A DNA stretch of 64,000 nucleotides from Mariniflexile gromovii (GTDB lineage: Bacteria > Bacteroidota > Bacteroidia > Flavobacteriales > Flavobacteriaceae): positions 124,001 through 188,000 of the forward strand of contig NZ_JAGJCB010000002.1 in assembly GCF_017814435.1 (NCBI RefSeq), given 5' to 3'. Under the pieces are notes generated by a model, which was given only the letters and a program-made list of their open reading frames with translations, had not been told where the DNA came from and ran no database searches. This document shows, piece after piece, positions 10,109-19,202 of the stretch (the stretch's first letter is position 1; each line of letters opens with the position of its first letter). A program made the position numbers and the translations under genes.

Positions 10109-10789
10109 TTAATGGTGATTTAAATGATGAAAAAGCGCAATAAATATGAAACCTAAAGGTATCGCTATGGAATAAATTCTACCAATGGTTTGCAAACGCT
10201 TTTTACGAATTGTGGAAGCACCCATAGATTGAAATGCCGAGGTAAAACCATGCAATAAATGCAATGCCAAAAACACAAAAGCCAAAACATAGGCCGCAAC
10301 TCTAATCGGGTTTTCAAATTTTACTTGCAGTTCATGAAAATAGCGATAACCATCAACAAGTTCATGTCCGCCAGTCCAGTCGCCCTTTATATATTTGGCG
10401 TTAATTTCTGGAAACCAGAAGTCAATAAAATGTAAAATGATAAACGCCAGAATAGCAATACCACTGTAAATCATGTTTCTACTCATCCATGTAGAATTTG
10501 CTGAACCATTGTTCTTCACGTAAGAAATAGTTCTTGCTTGTTTGTTCCTTATTTCTAAAATAAAGCCCATAACAAAATGGAAAACAACACCAAAAATCAA
10601 AATGGGCTGCATTACAAATTGAATTAACCAATTGGTTCCCATAAAGTGAGACACCTCGTTAAAAAGGTCGCCACTGAAAACTGATAAAAGGTTAATTGCA
10701 AAATGTTGAAGTAAGAAAAACATGAGGAAAAAAGCTGAAAGCGCCATGGCTACTTTTCTTCCGATTGAAGATTTAAAAAATCCGCTCAT
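10109..10789 (-). CDS. sdhC: Succinate dehydrogenase cytochrome b membrane anchor
   Basis: 226 residues with five hydrophobic helices, as in single-subunit type-B anchors that bind two b haems. His residues placed in the helices (for example [34 protein letters not shown]) are the likely haem ligands. It anchors SdhAB and holds the quinone site. First gene of the operon, with a strong Bacteroidota promoter 26 bp or more upstream. Confidence 0.93.
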   Translation of the reverse strand: MSGFFKSSIGRKVAMALSAFFLMFFLLQHFAINLLSVFSGDLFNEVSHFMGTNWLIQFVMQPILIFGVVFHFVMGFILEIRNKQARTISYVKNNGSANSTWMSRNMIYSGIAILAFIILHFIDFWFPEINAKYIKGDWTGGHELVDGYRYFHELQVKFENPIRVAAYVLAFVFLALHLLHGFTSAFQSMGASTIRKKRLQTIGRIYSIAIPLGFIFIALFHHLNHH

Positions 10790-10814
10790 TAGTTAATTTG
10801 TTAAGTATAGTTTA

Positions 10815-10846
10815 CAAATGTAATTTACAATAAATTCATAGGCAAA
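10815..10846 (-). promoter_or_regulatory. sdhCAB promoter (TTTG-N20-TACATTTG)
   Basis: On the minus strand a -33 TTTG (10843-10846) is followed after 20 bp by TACATTTG (10815-10822), an almost ideal Bacteroidota sigma-ABfr promoter. It is the best promoter match seen in the window. The 271-bp gap from here to 11061 is AT-rich and holds nothing else I can name. Confidence 0.7.
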
Positions 10847-11060
10847 AAGTTAAGCTGTAAAATTATAATTTAGAATAATTATAAGTAATAATACTTAGTT
10901 TTAAAAAATAGCCAATATATTCTTATTAAAAAGAAGAAAAAAAATAGAATTACACAACAAACGAAGTGTTTTATTAAATATTTAAAACCTTTAATGGTGT
11001 TTATAAAACTATTTACATTGGTTTTACCGTGTTTTACAACCACATTTTATTGAAAAAAAC

Positions 11061-12833
11061 TTAATCTATAAGTATTTTTTTTGTTATTTCTGCTCTATCG
11101 GAAACTATCTTAACAAAATACATGCCTTTAGAAGCTCCCAATAAATTAATTGTTTTGGTTCTAGATGCGTTAGACATATCGAATTGAGACACAAGTCTTC
11201 CTCTAAGATCATACACCACTACTTTATCTAAATTAACAAGACCAGTATTTTTTACGTAAAACTGACCATTAGATGGGTTTGGATATATATTAATGGCCGC
11301 ATTCAACTCTTCTTCTTCAACCCCTAAAGAACAAGGATGATTGGTCATTAAAGGCTGCGCGCACACCATTGAACTTGTACTTCTGCTTTGTATAGCATTT
11401 GCTGCAGTAATATTGCTAGCACCTAATACACGTTGCTCTTCAGAATTTGAAATAGCGTAGTTCATGACATCATTGGTATTGATAACATGACCTAACATAT
11501 GACCATGTCCTAATTCATGGAGCACATTACTTTCAAAATCATATTGAGAAATTCCGGTTGAATTGGTAGCTGAACTATAATTCCAATTAGTAGCATCATC
11601 AAAAACAACATCAAGCCCTGCCACGAACCAATTTAAATTTGTTCCTGTACCACACCCACTTAAATAATAAGTACACCTTCCTAATTCATTAGGCCCCAAT
11701 TCAGCTCCATTATCAAACCGAATAACGTTAACACCATCTGAATCAGCAACATCTACAGTAGTTGTTGCTCCAATAATCCAATTAATCCCTGTGGTGCATC
11801 GCCAGGTATCAAAAGCCCTTAGAAAAGCAGCTTTAGCATTAGCATTATTATTAAAATCCGTAAACATTTGCAGTGTATATCCCCCTGAACTATTTTCATT
11901 GGCATGTTGAATCCTGTAAGCAACAGTACCTCCTTCTTGAGTTACATTGATTTCTGAATAAGTAATAGTTAAAATAGAAGAAGACATCGCACTGGAAGCA
12001 CTGGCATCTGTTACCATAATTTGCCCAGTACCAGCTTCTGAAGGAATCTCAACTGTAATTTGAGTGTTATTCCAAGTCAATATTTGTGTATTTAAAGCAT
12101 CAACAAAAGTAGCCCCTCCATCATCTGCATTTCGAAAAGAGACCTTTCCTTTTGTACTTCCAAAACCAGTCCCATTAATGGTTAAAATACTTTTTGTACC
12201 AGCGGTAGAAGTTGTTGGCGTAAAAGTTATTGAACCTGGAACAAGTGCAACTTTACTTTGTGATGATTTTAAAAGTGTTGACTGCACAGTAAAATCAGAC
12301 AGTTCAATATAATTTGATTTTGTATAACTCATTATCTCATTATAAAAAGCAGAAGCTATTCCTTGTTTTTTATTAAAAGTATTAACAGCCACATTATCAT
12401 ATAAATTATACTTATAAAAACCTTGAGAAGACCCATAAGGCTTATACTGTTTTATTGAAGATTTTTCATTCAATTTCATTACAACATTACTGTTATACAA
12501 TGTAAACACACCCAAATCCCCATTATTTAACTTCAAACTTGGACTTACAATTTCAGCAGATAATCCTACAGTTCCTCCAGGGGTTATCACTTCTATAGTC
12601 GCCAATGTTTCTCCTTTAAAAACTTTATAAACATAAATAGTATTAGAAGTGTAGATATGTTTATTTTCAGCATCCCAAAAAGATTTTTGTGAAATCACCT
12701 TCCCTTCCACTACTAAGCTTGAATTTTCAATTTGTGTTTTTAATGAAACTTCTTTTAACATCAATTGAGCAAATATTACCTGAAAATTACTTAGTCCTAT
12801 AGCTAGAAAAATCAACAAATAATTCTTTTTCAT
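11061..12833 (-). CDS. T9SS-exported matrixin-like metalloprotease with IPT/TIG domain
   Basis: 590 residues: signal peptide (1-22), an N-terminal region with GTVGLSAEIV, an IPT/TIG immunoglobulin-like domain at about 196-292 (GTGFGSTKGKVSF), a metzincin-type protease domain at about 320-500, and a type IX sorting domain from about 518 (IYPNPSNGQFYV) ending LIGASKGMYFVKI-like with a C-terminal KKILID. The zinc site is HELGHGHMLGH (residues 439-449) with a Met-turn DVMNY. The first, second and third His match metzincins, but position 8 of the motif is Met, not the usual Gly. Export to the cell surface through the type IX system is expected. Substrate unknown. Confidence 0.85.
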   Translation of the reverse strand: MKKNYLLIFLAIGLSNFQVIFAQLMLKEVSLKTQIENSSLVVEGKVISQKSFWDAENKHIYTSNTIYVYKVFKGETLATIEVITPGGTVGLSAEIVSPSLKLNNGDLGVFTLYNSNVVMKLNEKSSIKQYKPYGSSQGFYKYNLYDNVAVNTFNKKQGIASAFYNEIMSYTKSNYIELSDFTVQSTLLKSSQSKVALVPGSITFTPTTSTAGTKSILTINGTGFGSTKGKVSFRNADDGGATFVDALNTQILTWNNTQITVEIPSEAGTGQIMVTDASASSAMSSSILTITYSEINVTQEGGTVAYRIQHANENSSGGYTLQMFTDFNNNANAKAAFLRAFDTWRCTTGINWIIGATTTVDVADSDGVNVIRFDNGAELGPNELGRCTYYLSGCGTGTNLNWFVAGLDVVFDDATNWNYSSATNSTGISQYDFESNVLHELGHGHMLGHVINTNDVMNYAISNSEEQRVLGASNITAANAIQSRSTSSMVCAQPLMTNHPCSLGVEEEELNAAINIYPNPSNGQFYVKNTGLVNLDKVVVYDLRGRLVSQFDMSNASRTKTINLLGASKGMYFVKIVSDRAEITKKILID

Positions 12834-12877
12834 AATACATGTTTTTGTTAAAATCTGGTTAAAAAACGAGGTAATAC

Positions 12878-12885
12878 CAAATATA
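12878..12885 (-). promoter_or_regulatory. Bacteroidota -7 element upstream of the T9SS protease
   Basis: Minus-strand TATATTTG, 44 bp upstream of the start codon; no clear -33 box. Confidence 0.4.
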
Positions 12886-13004
12886 ACAAATTTTTACACA
12901 TGATTTAAGTAGTTTTGTTACTTAATACTTAAATTATAATCATTTTGAAAATATCAAATCTTGTTTGATACAGGATTGATTTTCAGCGAATTTAAAATTG
13001 TCAC

Positions 13005-14297
13005 ATGAAATATTTACCTATAAACTCTTCACTTTTTATTAACAACAGAAAAAACTTTACTGCAAAAATGAAGCCTAGCAGTTTGGCTGTTTTTAATTCT
13101 AATGACATATATCCGATAAGCGCCGATAGCACCATGCCTTTTCAACAGCATCGTGATATTTTTTACTTAAGCGGCGTAGACCAAGAAGAAAGCATTTTGG
13201 TTTTGTTTCCCGATTGCCCAAAAGAAAAACATCGTGAAATTTTATTTCTTAAAGAAACCAATGCCCATATTGCTGTTTGGGAAGGAGAAAAGCTTACCAA
13301 AGAAGCAGCTTTTAAAACCAGTGGCATAAAAACGGTATATTGGCTTCAAGACATGGAGAAAATCATGTTTGAATTAATGACGCAGTGCGATACGGTATAC
13401 ATAAACACCAACGAACACTACCGAGCCAATGTTGAAACCGAAACCCGCGAAGACCGTTATACCAAATGGCTAAAAGACAAATACCCAGCACACAGTGTTG
13501 CTAAAAGTGCGCCTATTTTACAACGCCTTCGCTCGGTTAAAAACCCTATTGAAATTGATCTAATCCAACAAGCGTGCAACATTACCGAAAAAGGATTTCG
13601 ACGTGTTTTAAATTTTGTAAAACCGGGTGTTTGGGAATATGAAATTGAAGCGGAACTGATGCACGAATTTTTGCGTAACCGTTCTAAAGGATTTGCATAT
13701 ACCCCTATTATCGCTTCAGGAAACAACGCCAATGTGTTGCATTATATTGAAAACAACAAACAATGTAAAGCAGGTGATTTAATTTTATTTGATACCGCTG
13801 CTGAATATGCAAATTATGCCAGTGATTTAAGTAGAACCATTCCTGTTTCCGGAAGATATTCCGATAGACAAAAAGCCGTTTACAATGCCGTTTTAAGGGT
13901 GAAAAATGAGGCCACTAAAGTATTAACCCCAGGAACTATTTGGGCTGATTACCATGTTGAAGTAGGCAAAATAATGACTTCAGAATTATTAGGCTTAGGT
14001 TTGTTGGACAAGGCAGATGTGCAAAACGAAAACCCCGATTGGCCTGCTTACAAAAAATACTTTATGCACGGAACAAGCCACCATATGGGATTGGACACGC
14101 ATGATTATGGTATTTTAACAGAACCGATGCAAGCCAACATGGTTTTTACCGTAGAACCTGGCATCTATATTCCTGAAGAAGGCTTTGGCATTCGATTGGA
14201 AGATGATGTGGTCATTCAAAAAACCGGCGAGCCTTTAAATTTAATGAAAAACATTCCTATTGAAGCTGAAGAAATTGAAGATTTAATGAATTCATAA
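13005..14297 (+). CDS. pepP: Xaa-Pro aminopeptidase (aminopeptidase P, M24B)
   Basis: 430 residues: an N-terminal creatinase-like domain (1-170) and the pita-bread catalytic domain. The five metal ligands are seen in LILFDTAAEY, ASDLSRT, MHGTSHHMGLDTHD, FTVEPGIY and IRLEDDVV. It removes N-terminal residues preceding proline, in the cytoplasm. It is monocistronic, followed by a strong bidirectional terminator. There is no signal peptide. Confidence 0.94.
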   Translation: MKYLPINSSLFINNRKNFTAKMKPSSLAVFNSNDIYPISADSTMPFQQHRDIFYLSGVDQEESILVLFPDCPKEKHREILFLKETNAHIAVWEGEKLTKEAAFKTSGIKTVYWLQDMEKIMFELMTQCDTVYINTNEHYRANVETETREDRYTKWLKDKYPAHSVAKSAPILQRLRSVKNPIEIDLIQQACNITEKGFRRVLNFVKPGVWEYEIEAELMHEFLRNRSKGFAYTPIIASGNNANVLHYIENNKQCKAGDLILFDTAAEYANYASDLSRTIPVSGRYSDRQKAVYNAVLRVKNEATKVLTPGTIWADYHVEVGKIMTSELLGLGLLDKADVQNENPDWPAYKKYFMHGTSHHMGLDTHDYGILTEPMQANMVFTVEPGIYIPEEGFGIRLEDDVVIQKTGEPLNLMKNIPIEAEEIEDLMNS

Positions 14298-14302
14298 AAA
14301 AG

Positions 14303-14330
14303 AAAAGGGCTGTTTAAAAACAGCCCTTTT
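14303..14330. terminator. Bidirectional terminator between pepP and aspartate kinase
   Basis: Perfect 13-bp arms with core AAAAGGGCTGTTT and a 2-nt loop, flanked by A-runs and T-runs. It lies between two convergent genes and can serve both. Confidence 0.85.
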
Positions 14331-14356
14331 TGCGTACAACACTAAAGTTTTGCAAT

Positions 14357-15679
14357 TTACAGAGTGACTAATTCAAATAAATAATCGTTTAGTTTTTGCA
14401 GCGTATTAATCTTATTTTTGGTATCAACCAAAAGTGAAATATTGTTATTGCTTCCTCCGTAGGAAATCATTCTTATTTTTACATCTTGTAGTATTTGGAA
14501 CAATTTGTGTGTTTCTTGGTGGTTTACAACCGAATGCCCAACCAAACAAATAATACTTTGGTTTTTATCAACCTCAATGGTCGCAAATTTTTCTAATTCT
14601 ACTAAAATTTTGTCTAAGTTTTTATCATCATCAATAGTTAAAGACACAGCAACTTCCGATGTTGTAATCATATCTATAGACGTTTCATAAACTTCAAAAA
14701 TCTCAAACACCTTTCTTAAAAAACCGTGCGCTTGTAGCATTCTGCCAGATTTTATTTTAATAGCAGTAATACCATCTTTAGCAGCCATGGCTTTCACACC
14801 ACTTTCAGAATGATCGTTATTAATTAAAGTTCCATAAGCCTCTGGATTCATGGTGTTCTTTAATCGCACTGGGATATTTAAAAATCTAACTGGTGTAACC
14901 GTTTGCGGGTGTAAAATTTTAGCTCCGAAATATGCTAATTCTGCCGCTTCATCAAATGATAAATTTGAAATTGGCCTTGTATTCTCAACATATCTTGGGT
15001 CGTTATTATGCATCCCATCAATATCAGTCCAAATTTGTACTTCTTCAGCGTTAATAGCAGCACCAATAATAGTTGCTGTATAATCGCTTCCACCTCGTTG
15101 AAGGTTAGAAATAACACCCTTATCATCTAAACAAATAAATCCTTGTGTGATGTAAATTTGAGCATCTTCAGCCTTAGCAAACGTGGTTTTAAAATGTTCT
15201 TTAATATAATCTAAATCAGGGTCTTTAGCAGCATCAATACGCATAAAGCTTAATGCAGGCAATAATGCTGAACTTACACCTTCTTGATTTAAATAGCTAT
15301 TCACCATATAAGTTGAAAGCAACTCACCTTGGGCCACAATTTGATTTTCTAATTCTACAGCATATGGCTTAGCTGTACAGGCAACCAATAAATCAAAAAC
15401 ACTTGAAACGTATGCTTTTACATCCTTATTTAAAGAAGCATCGCTTAACAGGTTATCTATTACTTTGATATATGTTTCATGAAGCGCATTGATTTTATCA
15501 ACAGCCTCATGTGCTTCATTGTCTGCAATATGTTTTGAAATAGCAACTAACTGATTGGTGGTACCAGACATAGCCGATAATACAACAATCTTTTTTTCTC
15601 CGTCGTTAATAATATTTTTAACGTTACATATATTTTCAATCGATCCTACCGAAGTGCCACCGAATTTTAATACTTTCAT
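14357..15679 (-). CDS. lysC: Aspartate kinase (monofunctional)
   Basis: 440 residues. The kinase domain begins MKVLKFGGTSVGS and contains LQRGGSDYTATIIG and IWTDIDGMHNNDP (aspartate and ATP sites). C-terminal tandem ACT domains (about 300-440) would bind the feedback amino acid. It phosphorylates aspartate at the entry to lysine, threonine and methionine synthesis. No homoserine dehydrogenase domain is fused. It is divergent from an ACT-like protein at 15816. Confidence 0.94.
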   Translation of the reverse strand: MKVLKFGGTSVGSIENICNVKNIINDGEKKIVVLSAMSGTTNQLVAISKHIADNEAHEAVDKINALHETYIKVIDNLLSDASLNKDVKAYVSSVFDLLVACTAKPYAVELENQIVAQGELLSTYMVNSYLNQEGVSSALLPALSFMRIDAAKDPDLDYIKEHFKTTFAKAEDAQIYITQGFICLDDKGVISNLQRGGSDYTATIIGAAINAEEVQIWTDIDGMHNNDPRYVENTRPISNLSFDEAAELAYFGAKILHPQTVTPVRFLNIPVRLKNTMNPEAYGTLINNDHSESGVKAMAAKDGITAIKIKSGRMLQAHGFLRKVFEIFEVYETSIDMITTSEVAVSLTIDDDKNLDKILVELEKFATIEVDKNQSIICLVGHSVVNHQETHKLFQILQDVKIRMISYGGSNNNISLLVDTKNKINTLQKLNDYLFELVTL

Positions 15680-15785
15680 ACTTTTTATAAGCTAAATCGT
15701 TTATCTAATTGATTCATTTGATATCAATTAGGCAGCGAATGTATAACTCCTAAGCCTAAAAAAGATATTTATTAAAAAATATGTT

Positions 15786-15793
15786 TATTTTTG
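15786..15793 (+). promoter_or_regulatory. Bacteroidota -7 element upstream of the ACT-like protein
   Basis: TATTTTTG, 22 bp before the start codon at 15816, matching TAnnTTTG. It is followed by GCACATATTG; no clear -33 box. Confidence 0.45.
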
Positions 15794-15815
15794 CACATAT
15801 TGTTAAATAATTAAC

Positions 15816-16472
15816 ATGAAGACTGTATCAAACTGTGTAGAAGACATTTTAATCACACAACCTTATTTAGAAGAAGCTCTTTCCAGAAACATCATAAATT
15901 TCAGTGCTTTGGCCATTGAGCTGACCGAACCTATTAGCAAAATGCTGAAAAAGGATGTAAAACCTGGTGCTATTATGATGGCATTAAGACGCTATAACCC
16001 GCCACCAGCATTATCAAATAGTGTGAAAATGAAAAAATTCATGCAGAATTTGGGCGATATTACGGTACGTTCAAACCTTACGGATTTTACCATAAAAAAT
16101 TCTGAAACCATAATCGACAATCATGCCAAAATTTTAGATAAAATCAATCAAGAATCTAAATTATTCTACACGTTTACCAGAGGAATACACGAAAGCAACA
16201 TCATCATTTCAAGCAGCTTAAACGACTTTATCAAAGAAAATTTAAAAAACGAAAGTTTTATAGCTATTCAAGACGGACTTGCAGCAATTAGTGTAAATCT
16301 TCCGCAAGACAACTCCAAAATAGCAGGATTATATTATCAATTTTTTAAGCGTTTAGCTTGGGAAGGCATTGTACTTTACGAGGTAATTTCTACAACCAAC
16401 GAATTTACCATTTTAGTTGAAGATGAATTTGTAGACAAAGCCTTTACGGCTATAAAAAAGGTGAAAGCTTAG
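15816..16472 (+). CDS. Conserved protein with C-terminal ACT-like domain
   Basis: 218 residues, soluble, no signal peptide. The N-terminal half is helical (NIINFSALAIELTEPI), with ALRRYNPPP at about residue 66. The C-terminal 75 residues (FIAIQDGLAAISVNLPQ ... GIVLYEVISTTNEFTILVEDE) have the beta-alpha-beta pattern and wording of the second ACT domain of aspartate kinases. It has no kinase domain. It may sense an amino acid and act on aspartate kinase or another partner; that is inferred from the divergent lysC neighbour. The next gene, a hydrolase, begins 20 bp downstream. Confidence 0.65.
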   Translation: MKTVSNCVEDILITQPYLEEALSRNIINFSALAIELTEPISKMLKKDVKPGAIMMALRRYNPPPALSNSVKMKKFMQNLGDITVRSNLTDFTIKNSETIIDNHAKILDKINQESKLFYTFTRGIHESNIIISSSLNDFIKENLKNESFIAIQDGLAAISVNLPQDNSKIAGLYYQFFKRLAWEGIVLYEVISTTNEFTILVEDEFVDKAFTAIKKVKA

Positions 16473-16491
16473 TTTTAAATTGTTTTTGAAT

Positions 16492-17271
16492 ATGACATTA
16501 CCATATAAGGGCATCCAAATAAATTATACAGACACAGGAAAAGGACACCCTGTGGTTTTACTTCACGGATTTTTAGAAAACCTGACCATGTGGGATGCTT
16601 TCATTCCTGAACTGAGCAAAAACAACCGAGTTATTTGCATTGCTTTATTAGGACATGGAAAAACCGGATGCTTAGGCTATGTACACACCATGGAACTTAT
16701 GGCGGAAGCTGTTGAAGCCGTTTTAAACCATTTAAAAATTGCACAATCCACTATAATTGGGCATTCTATGGGTGGTTATGTGGCGCTCGCTTTCGCTGAA
16801 AAAAACCCAGAAGCTTTAAAAGGATTGTGCTTAATGAACTCGACGGCATTAGCAGATACGGAGGAAAAAAAGCAAAACAGAGACCGTGCTATTGTAGCTG
16901 TAAAACAGAATTATAAAACCTTTATTAGAATTGCCGTAAATAATTTATTCAGACCAAAAAACAGAATTGCTTTTTCTGAAAAAATAAAAGACATTATCAA
17001 TGAAGCACTACAAACACCTTTACAGGGCATTGTTGCAGCTTTAGAGGGTATGAAAATTAGAGAAGATAGACAACACGTTCTCCAATCATCTAACTTTAAT
17101 AAAATGATGATTATCAGCAAAAAAGACCCTGTTTTAGATTACGAAACACTCATTAACCAAACCAAGAACAACAATGTTAAAGTCGTTGAATTTCCAGATG
17201 GACATATGAGCCATATTGAAAATGAAAGCGATTTCCTAAGCACGATAGTGCATTTCATCGAAAATATATAG
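16492..17271 (+). CDS. Alpha/beta hydrolase
   Basis: 259 residues from ATG 16492; a TTG 12 bases upstream in frame is a weaker start. The oxyanion-loop motif is LLHGFLENLTMWD, the nucleophile elbow GHSMGG (Ser 92), the acid probably in KKDPVLDY and the His in DGHMSHIE. It looks like a MenH/BioH-sized cytoplasmic esterase or C-C hydrolase. The substrate cannot be predicted. It follows the ACT-like protein closely and is probably cotranscribed. Confidence 0.85.
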   Translation: MTLPYKGIQINYTDTGKGHPVVLLHGFLENLTMWDAFIPELSKNNRVICIALLGHGKTGCLGYVHTMELMAEAVEAVLNHLKIAQSTIIGHSMGGYVALAFAEKNPEALKGLCLMNSTALADTEEKKQNRDRAIVAVKQNYKTFIRIAVNNLFRPKNRIAFSEKIKDIINEALQTPLQGIVAALEGMKIREDRQHVLQSSNFNKMMIISKKDPVLDYETLINQTKNNNVKVVEFPDGHMSHIENESDFLSTIVHFIENI

Positions 17272-17329
17272 CGTTTTGACGATTTATGTGGTTTTTTTAT
17301 TTACTTTTATTGTCCAAACAATATAAATC

Positions 17330-17596
17330 ATGAAAAAAACCACAACCAAACAAGCATTCATCCCAAAGATGTATTGCAACCTTTTCGGGCATGATTATCA
17401 AGTAACTAAAAAGGTTACTTATCATGTAAAAGAGTACACTTGCTCACATTGCAAAAAACAATTAACGACAAGCAGTAACGGAAGTTTAATTGAATTAACT
17501 CCAAAATTTAAAGAAATTAATGCCATTTTAGAACGCATTCACAACTCAAGGATGGAACGTTCAAAGGAAAAAAGAATCGTTTCGTCGATTTACTAA
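17330..17596 (+). CDS. Small Cys-containing protein, tandem copy 1
   Basis: 88 residues. It contains NLFGHDYQVTKKVTYHV then CSHCKKQLTT and a helical tail (EINAILERIHNSRM). A Cys near the N-terminus (residue 16), a His in FGHD and the CxxC could bind one metal, like a minimal zinc ribbon. The layout CxxFGHD...CxxC recalls the short DUF1660-type proteins found in phages; that is a resemblance, not an assignment. A paralogue follows 71 bp downstream. The N-terminal 14 residues are basic. Confidence 0.7.
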   Translation: MKKTTTKQAFIPKMYCNLFGHDYQVTKKVTYHVKEYTCSHCKKQLTTSSNGSLIELTPKFKEINAILERIHNSRMERSKEKRIVSSIY

Positions 17597-17667
17597 TATG
17601 TTTTAAAAATTTCTGATTCATTTTCTATAATTTAATGGTCCCTTAAGTAGCTAATTAAAATATATTA

Positions 17668-17916
17668 ATGAAAAAAATCCCTTGTCTGGTATTCGGGCAT
17701 GATTTTAAAGTAACCCGTAACGTTACTTATCATGTTAAAGAATACGCATGTAAAACGTGTAACAAACAACTTACCACAAATAGCAGTGGCCACTTGACAG
17801 AATTAACACCTCAGTTTAAAGAAATTAACGATGTGTTAGAGCGCATTCATAAAAAACGCATTTCTAAAAACAATCGCAAAAAAATTAAAAGTGATTTACT
17901 AGTGTTTAGCCATTAA
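17668..17916 (+). CDS. Small Cys-containing protein, tandem copy 2
   Basis: 82 residues, paralogue of the preceding gene: CLVFGHDFKVTRNVTYHV, CKTCNKQLTT and the helical tail LERIHKKRISKN align almost without gaps. It starts directly at the first Cys region, lacking the basic leader of copy 1. The Cys/His pattern (C5, GHD, CxxC) is fully kept in both, which argues both are functional. Its 3' end overlaps the convergent thiL gene by 11 bp. Function unknown. Confidence 0.7.
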   Translation: MKKIPCLVFGHDFKVTRNVTYHVKEYACKTCNKQLTTNSSGHLTELTPQFKEINDVLERIHKKRISKNNRKKIKSDLLVFSH

Positions 17917-18946
17917 AGTTTTTCCAACCTTGTGCTTTAATAGGTATTCTACTATCGCCTCTGGTTACTAAATGCATGCCATCATTTGCTTCCTTCATAT
18001 AACCAATAACACTAAAATTAGGGTTTGCTTGTATTTTAGGAAAATCGTCTTGGGAAATTGTAAACAACAATTCATAATCTTCACCGCCGTTTAAAGCAAC
18101 GGTTGTACTATCAATATTAAATTCCTCACAGGTTGAAATCACTTGTGGGTCTAACGGAATTTTATCTTCGTACAAATCGCAACCTACATTACTTTGTTTG
18201 CATAAATGAATAATTTCAGATGACAAACCGTCACTTATATCAATCATAGAAGTAGGTTTTACATCTAAATCTTTCAGCAATTTAATAATATCTTTTCGTG
18301 CTTCAGGTTTCAATTGACGCTCAATAATATAAGTATAAGGCTCTAAATCAGGCTGATTATTTGGGTTCACTTTGTAAACTTCCTTTTCGCGTTCAAGCAC
18401 CTGAAGCCCCATAAAAGCAGCACCTAAATCGCCGGTAACAACTAGCAAATCTTTAGGTTTTGCACCACTTCGGTAAACTTCATCTTCAGCTTCACCAATA
18501 GCAGTTATAGAAATTAAAAGTCCTGTGTTAGAAGATGTGGTATCGCCACCAACTACATCAATATTATATATTTTTGCAGCAGTTTCAATACCGGCATAAA
18601 TATCCTCTAGTGCTTCCACTGGAAATCTATTGGATACGGCAATAGAAACTGTAATTTGTGTTGCCTTTGCATTCATTGCATACACATCCGATAGGTTTAC
18701 AACAACTGCCTTATACCCTAAATGTTTTAGTGGCATGTAACTTAAATCGAAATGCACGCCTTCCACCAACAAATCGGTAGTAAGAACAATTTTTTTGTTT
18801 TCAAAATTTAAAACAGCGGCATCATCGCCTATTCCCTTAATAGTTGAGCTGTGATTTATCTTAAAATTTTTGGTTAAATGGTCTATCAATCCAAATTCCC
18901 CAAACTCGCTTAATGGTGTACGTTGCTGGTTTTTATCTTCTATCAT
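17906..18946 (-). CDS. thiL: Thiamine-monophosphate kinase
   Basis: 346 residues. Characteristic motifs: IGDDAAVL, TTDLLVEGVHF, LSDVYAMNAKA, VVGGDTTSS, VTGDLGAA, DISDGLSSE and GGEDYELLF. It phosphorylates thiamine monophosphate to thiamine diphosphate, using a metal site formed by the Asp-rich loops. It stands alone, without other thiamine genes nearby. The only good promoter motif lies so close to the start codon that the mRNA may be nearly leaderless. Confidence 0.95.
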   Translation of the reverse strand: MIEDKNQQRTPLSEFGEFGLIDHLTKNFKINHSSTIKGIGDDAAVLNFENKKIVLTTDLLVEGVHFDLSYMPLKHLGYKAVVVNLSDVYAMNAKATQITVSIAVSNRFPVEALEDIYAGIETAAKIYNIDVVGGDTTSSNTGLLISITAIGEAEDEVYRSGAKPKDLLVVTGDLGAAFMGLQVLEREKEVYKVNPNNQPDLEPYTYIIERQLKPEARKDIIKLLKDLDVKPTSMIDISDGLSSEIIHLCKQSNVGCDLYEDKIPLDPQVISTCEEFNIDSTTVALNGGEDYELLFTISQDDFPKIQANPNFSVIGYMKEANDGMHLVTRGDSRIPIKAQGWKNFNG

Positions 18947-18950
18947 AGTG

Positions 18951-18958
18951 CAAAAATA
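18951..18958 (-). promoter_or_regulatory. Bacteroidota -7 element directly upstream of thiL
   Basis: Minus-strand TATTTTTG ends only 4 bp before the ATG, so transcription would begin at or within a few bases of the start codon. Confidence 0.45.
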
Positions 18959-19127
18959 AGAAGCTTATTGATATAAACCTTCATGCTTTGGTTAATAAAA
19001 ATTCAAATTATCAAACTAAATATTAAAAAAACACAAGTATTCGCGCATTTTTTAATCAATAAGAAAAACCTATAAAACTATATGCTAATATAATGTTAGG
19101 TTATATGGAAATCCATGACTTATATTG

Positions 19128-19135
19128 TATATTTG
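19128..19135 (+). promoter_or_regulatory. Bacteroidota -7 element of the suf operon
   Basis: TATATTTG, 67 bp before the sufA-like start codon, in a 256-bp AT-rich intergenic region. No TTTG at -33. No Fur- or IscR-like palindrome was recognised. Confidence 0.5.
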
Positions 19136-19202
19136 CAACCTATTTAGAAGTCGTCTTAATAAAAATAGTCATTAAAACGCATCTAAATCTAATAAAAAAC
19201 AT

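Noticed and set aside
10790-11060. Small RNA gene or riboswitch upstream of sdhC
   Set aside because: Only the promoter is recognisable; no stable stem or known riboswitch core was seen in this AT-rich gap.
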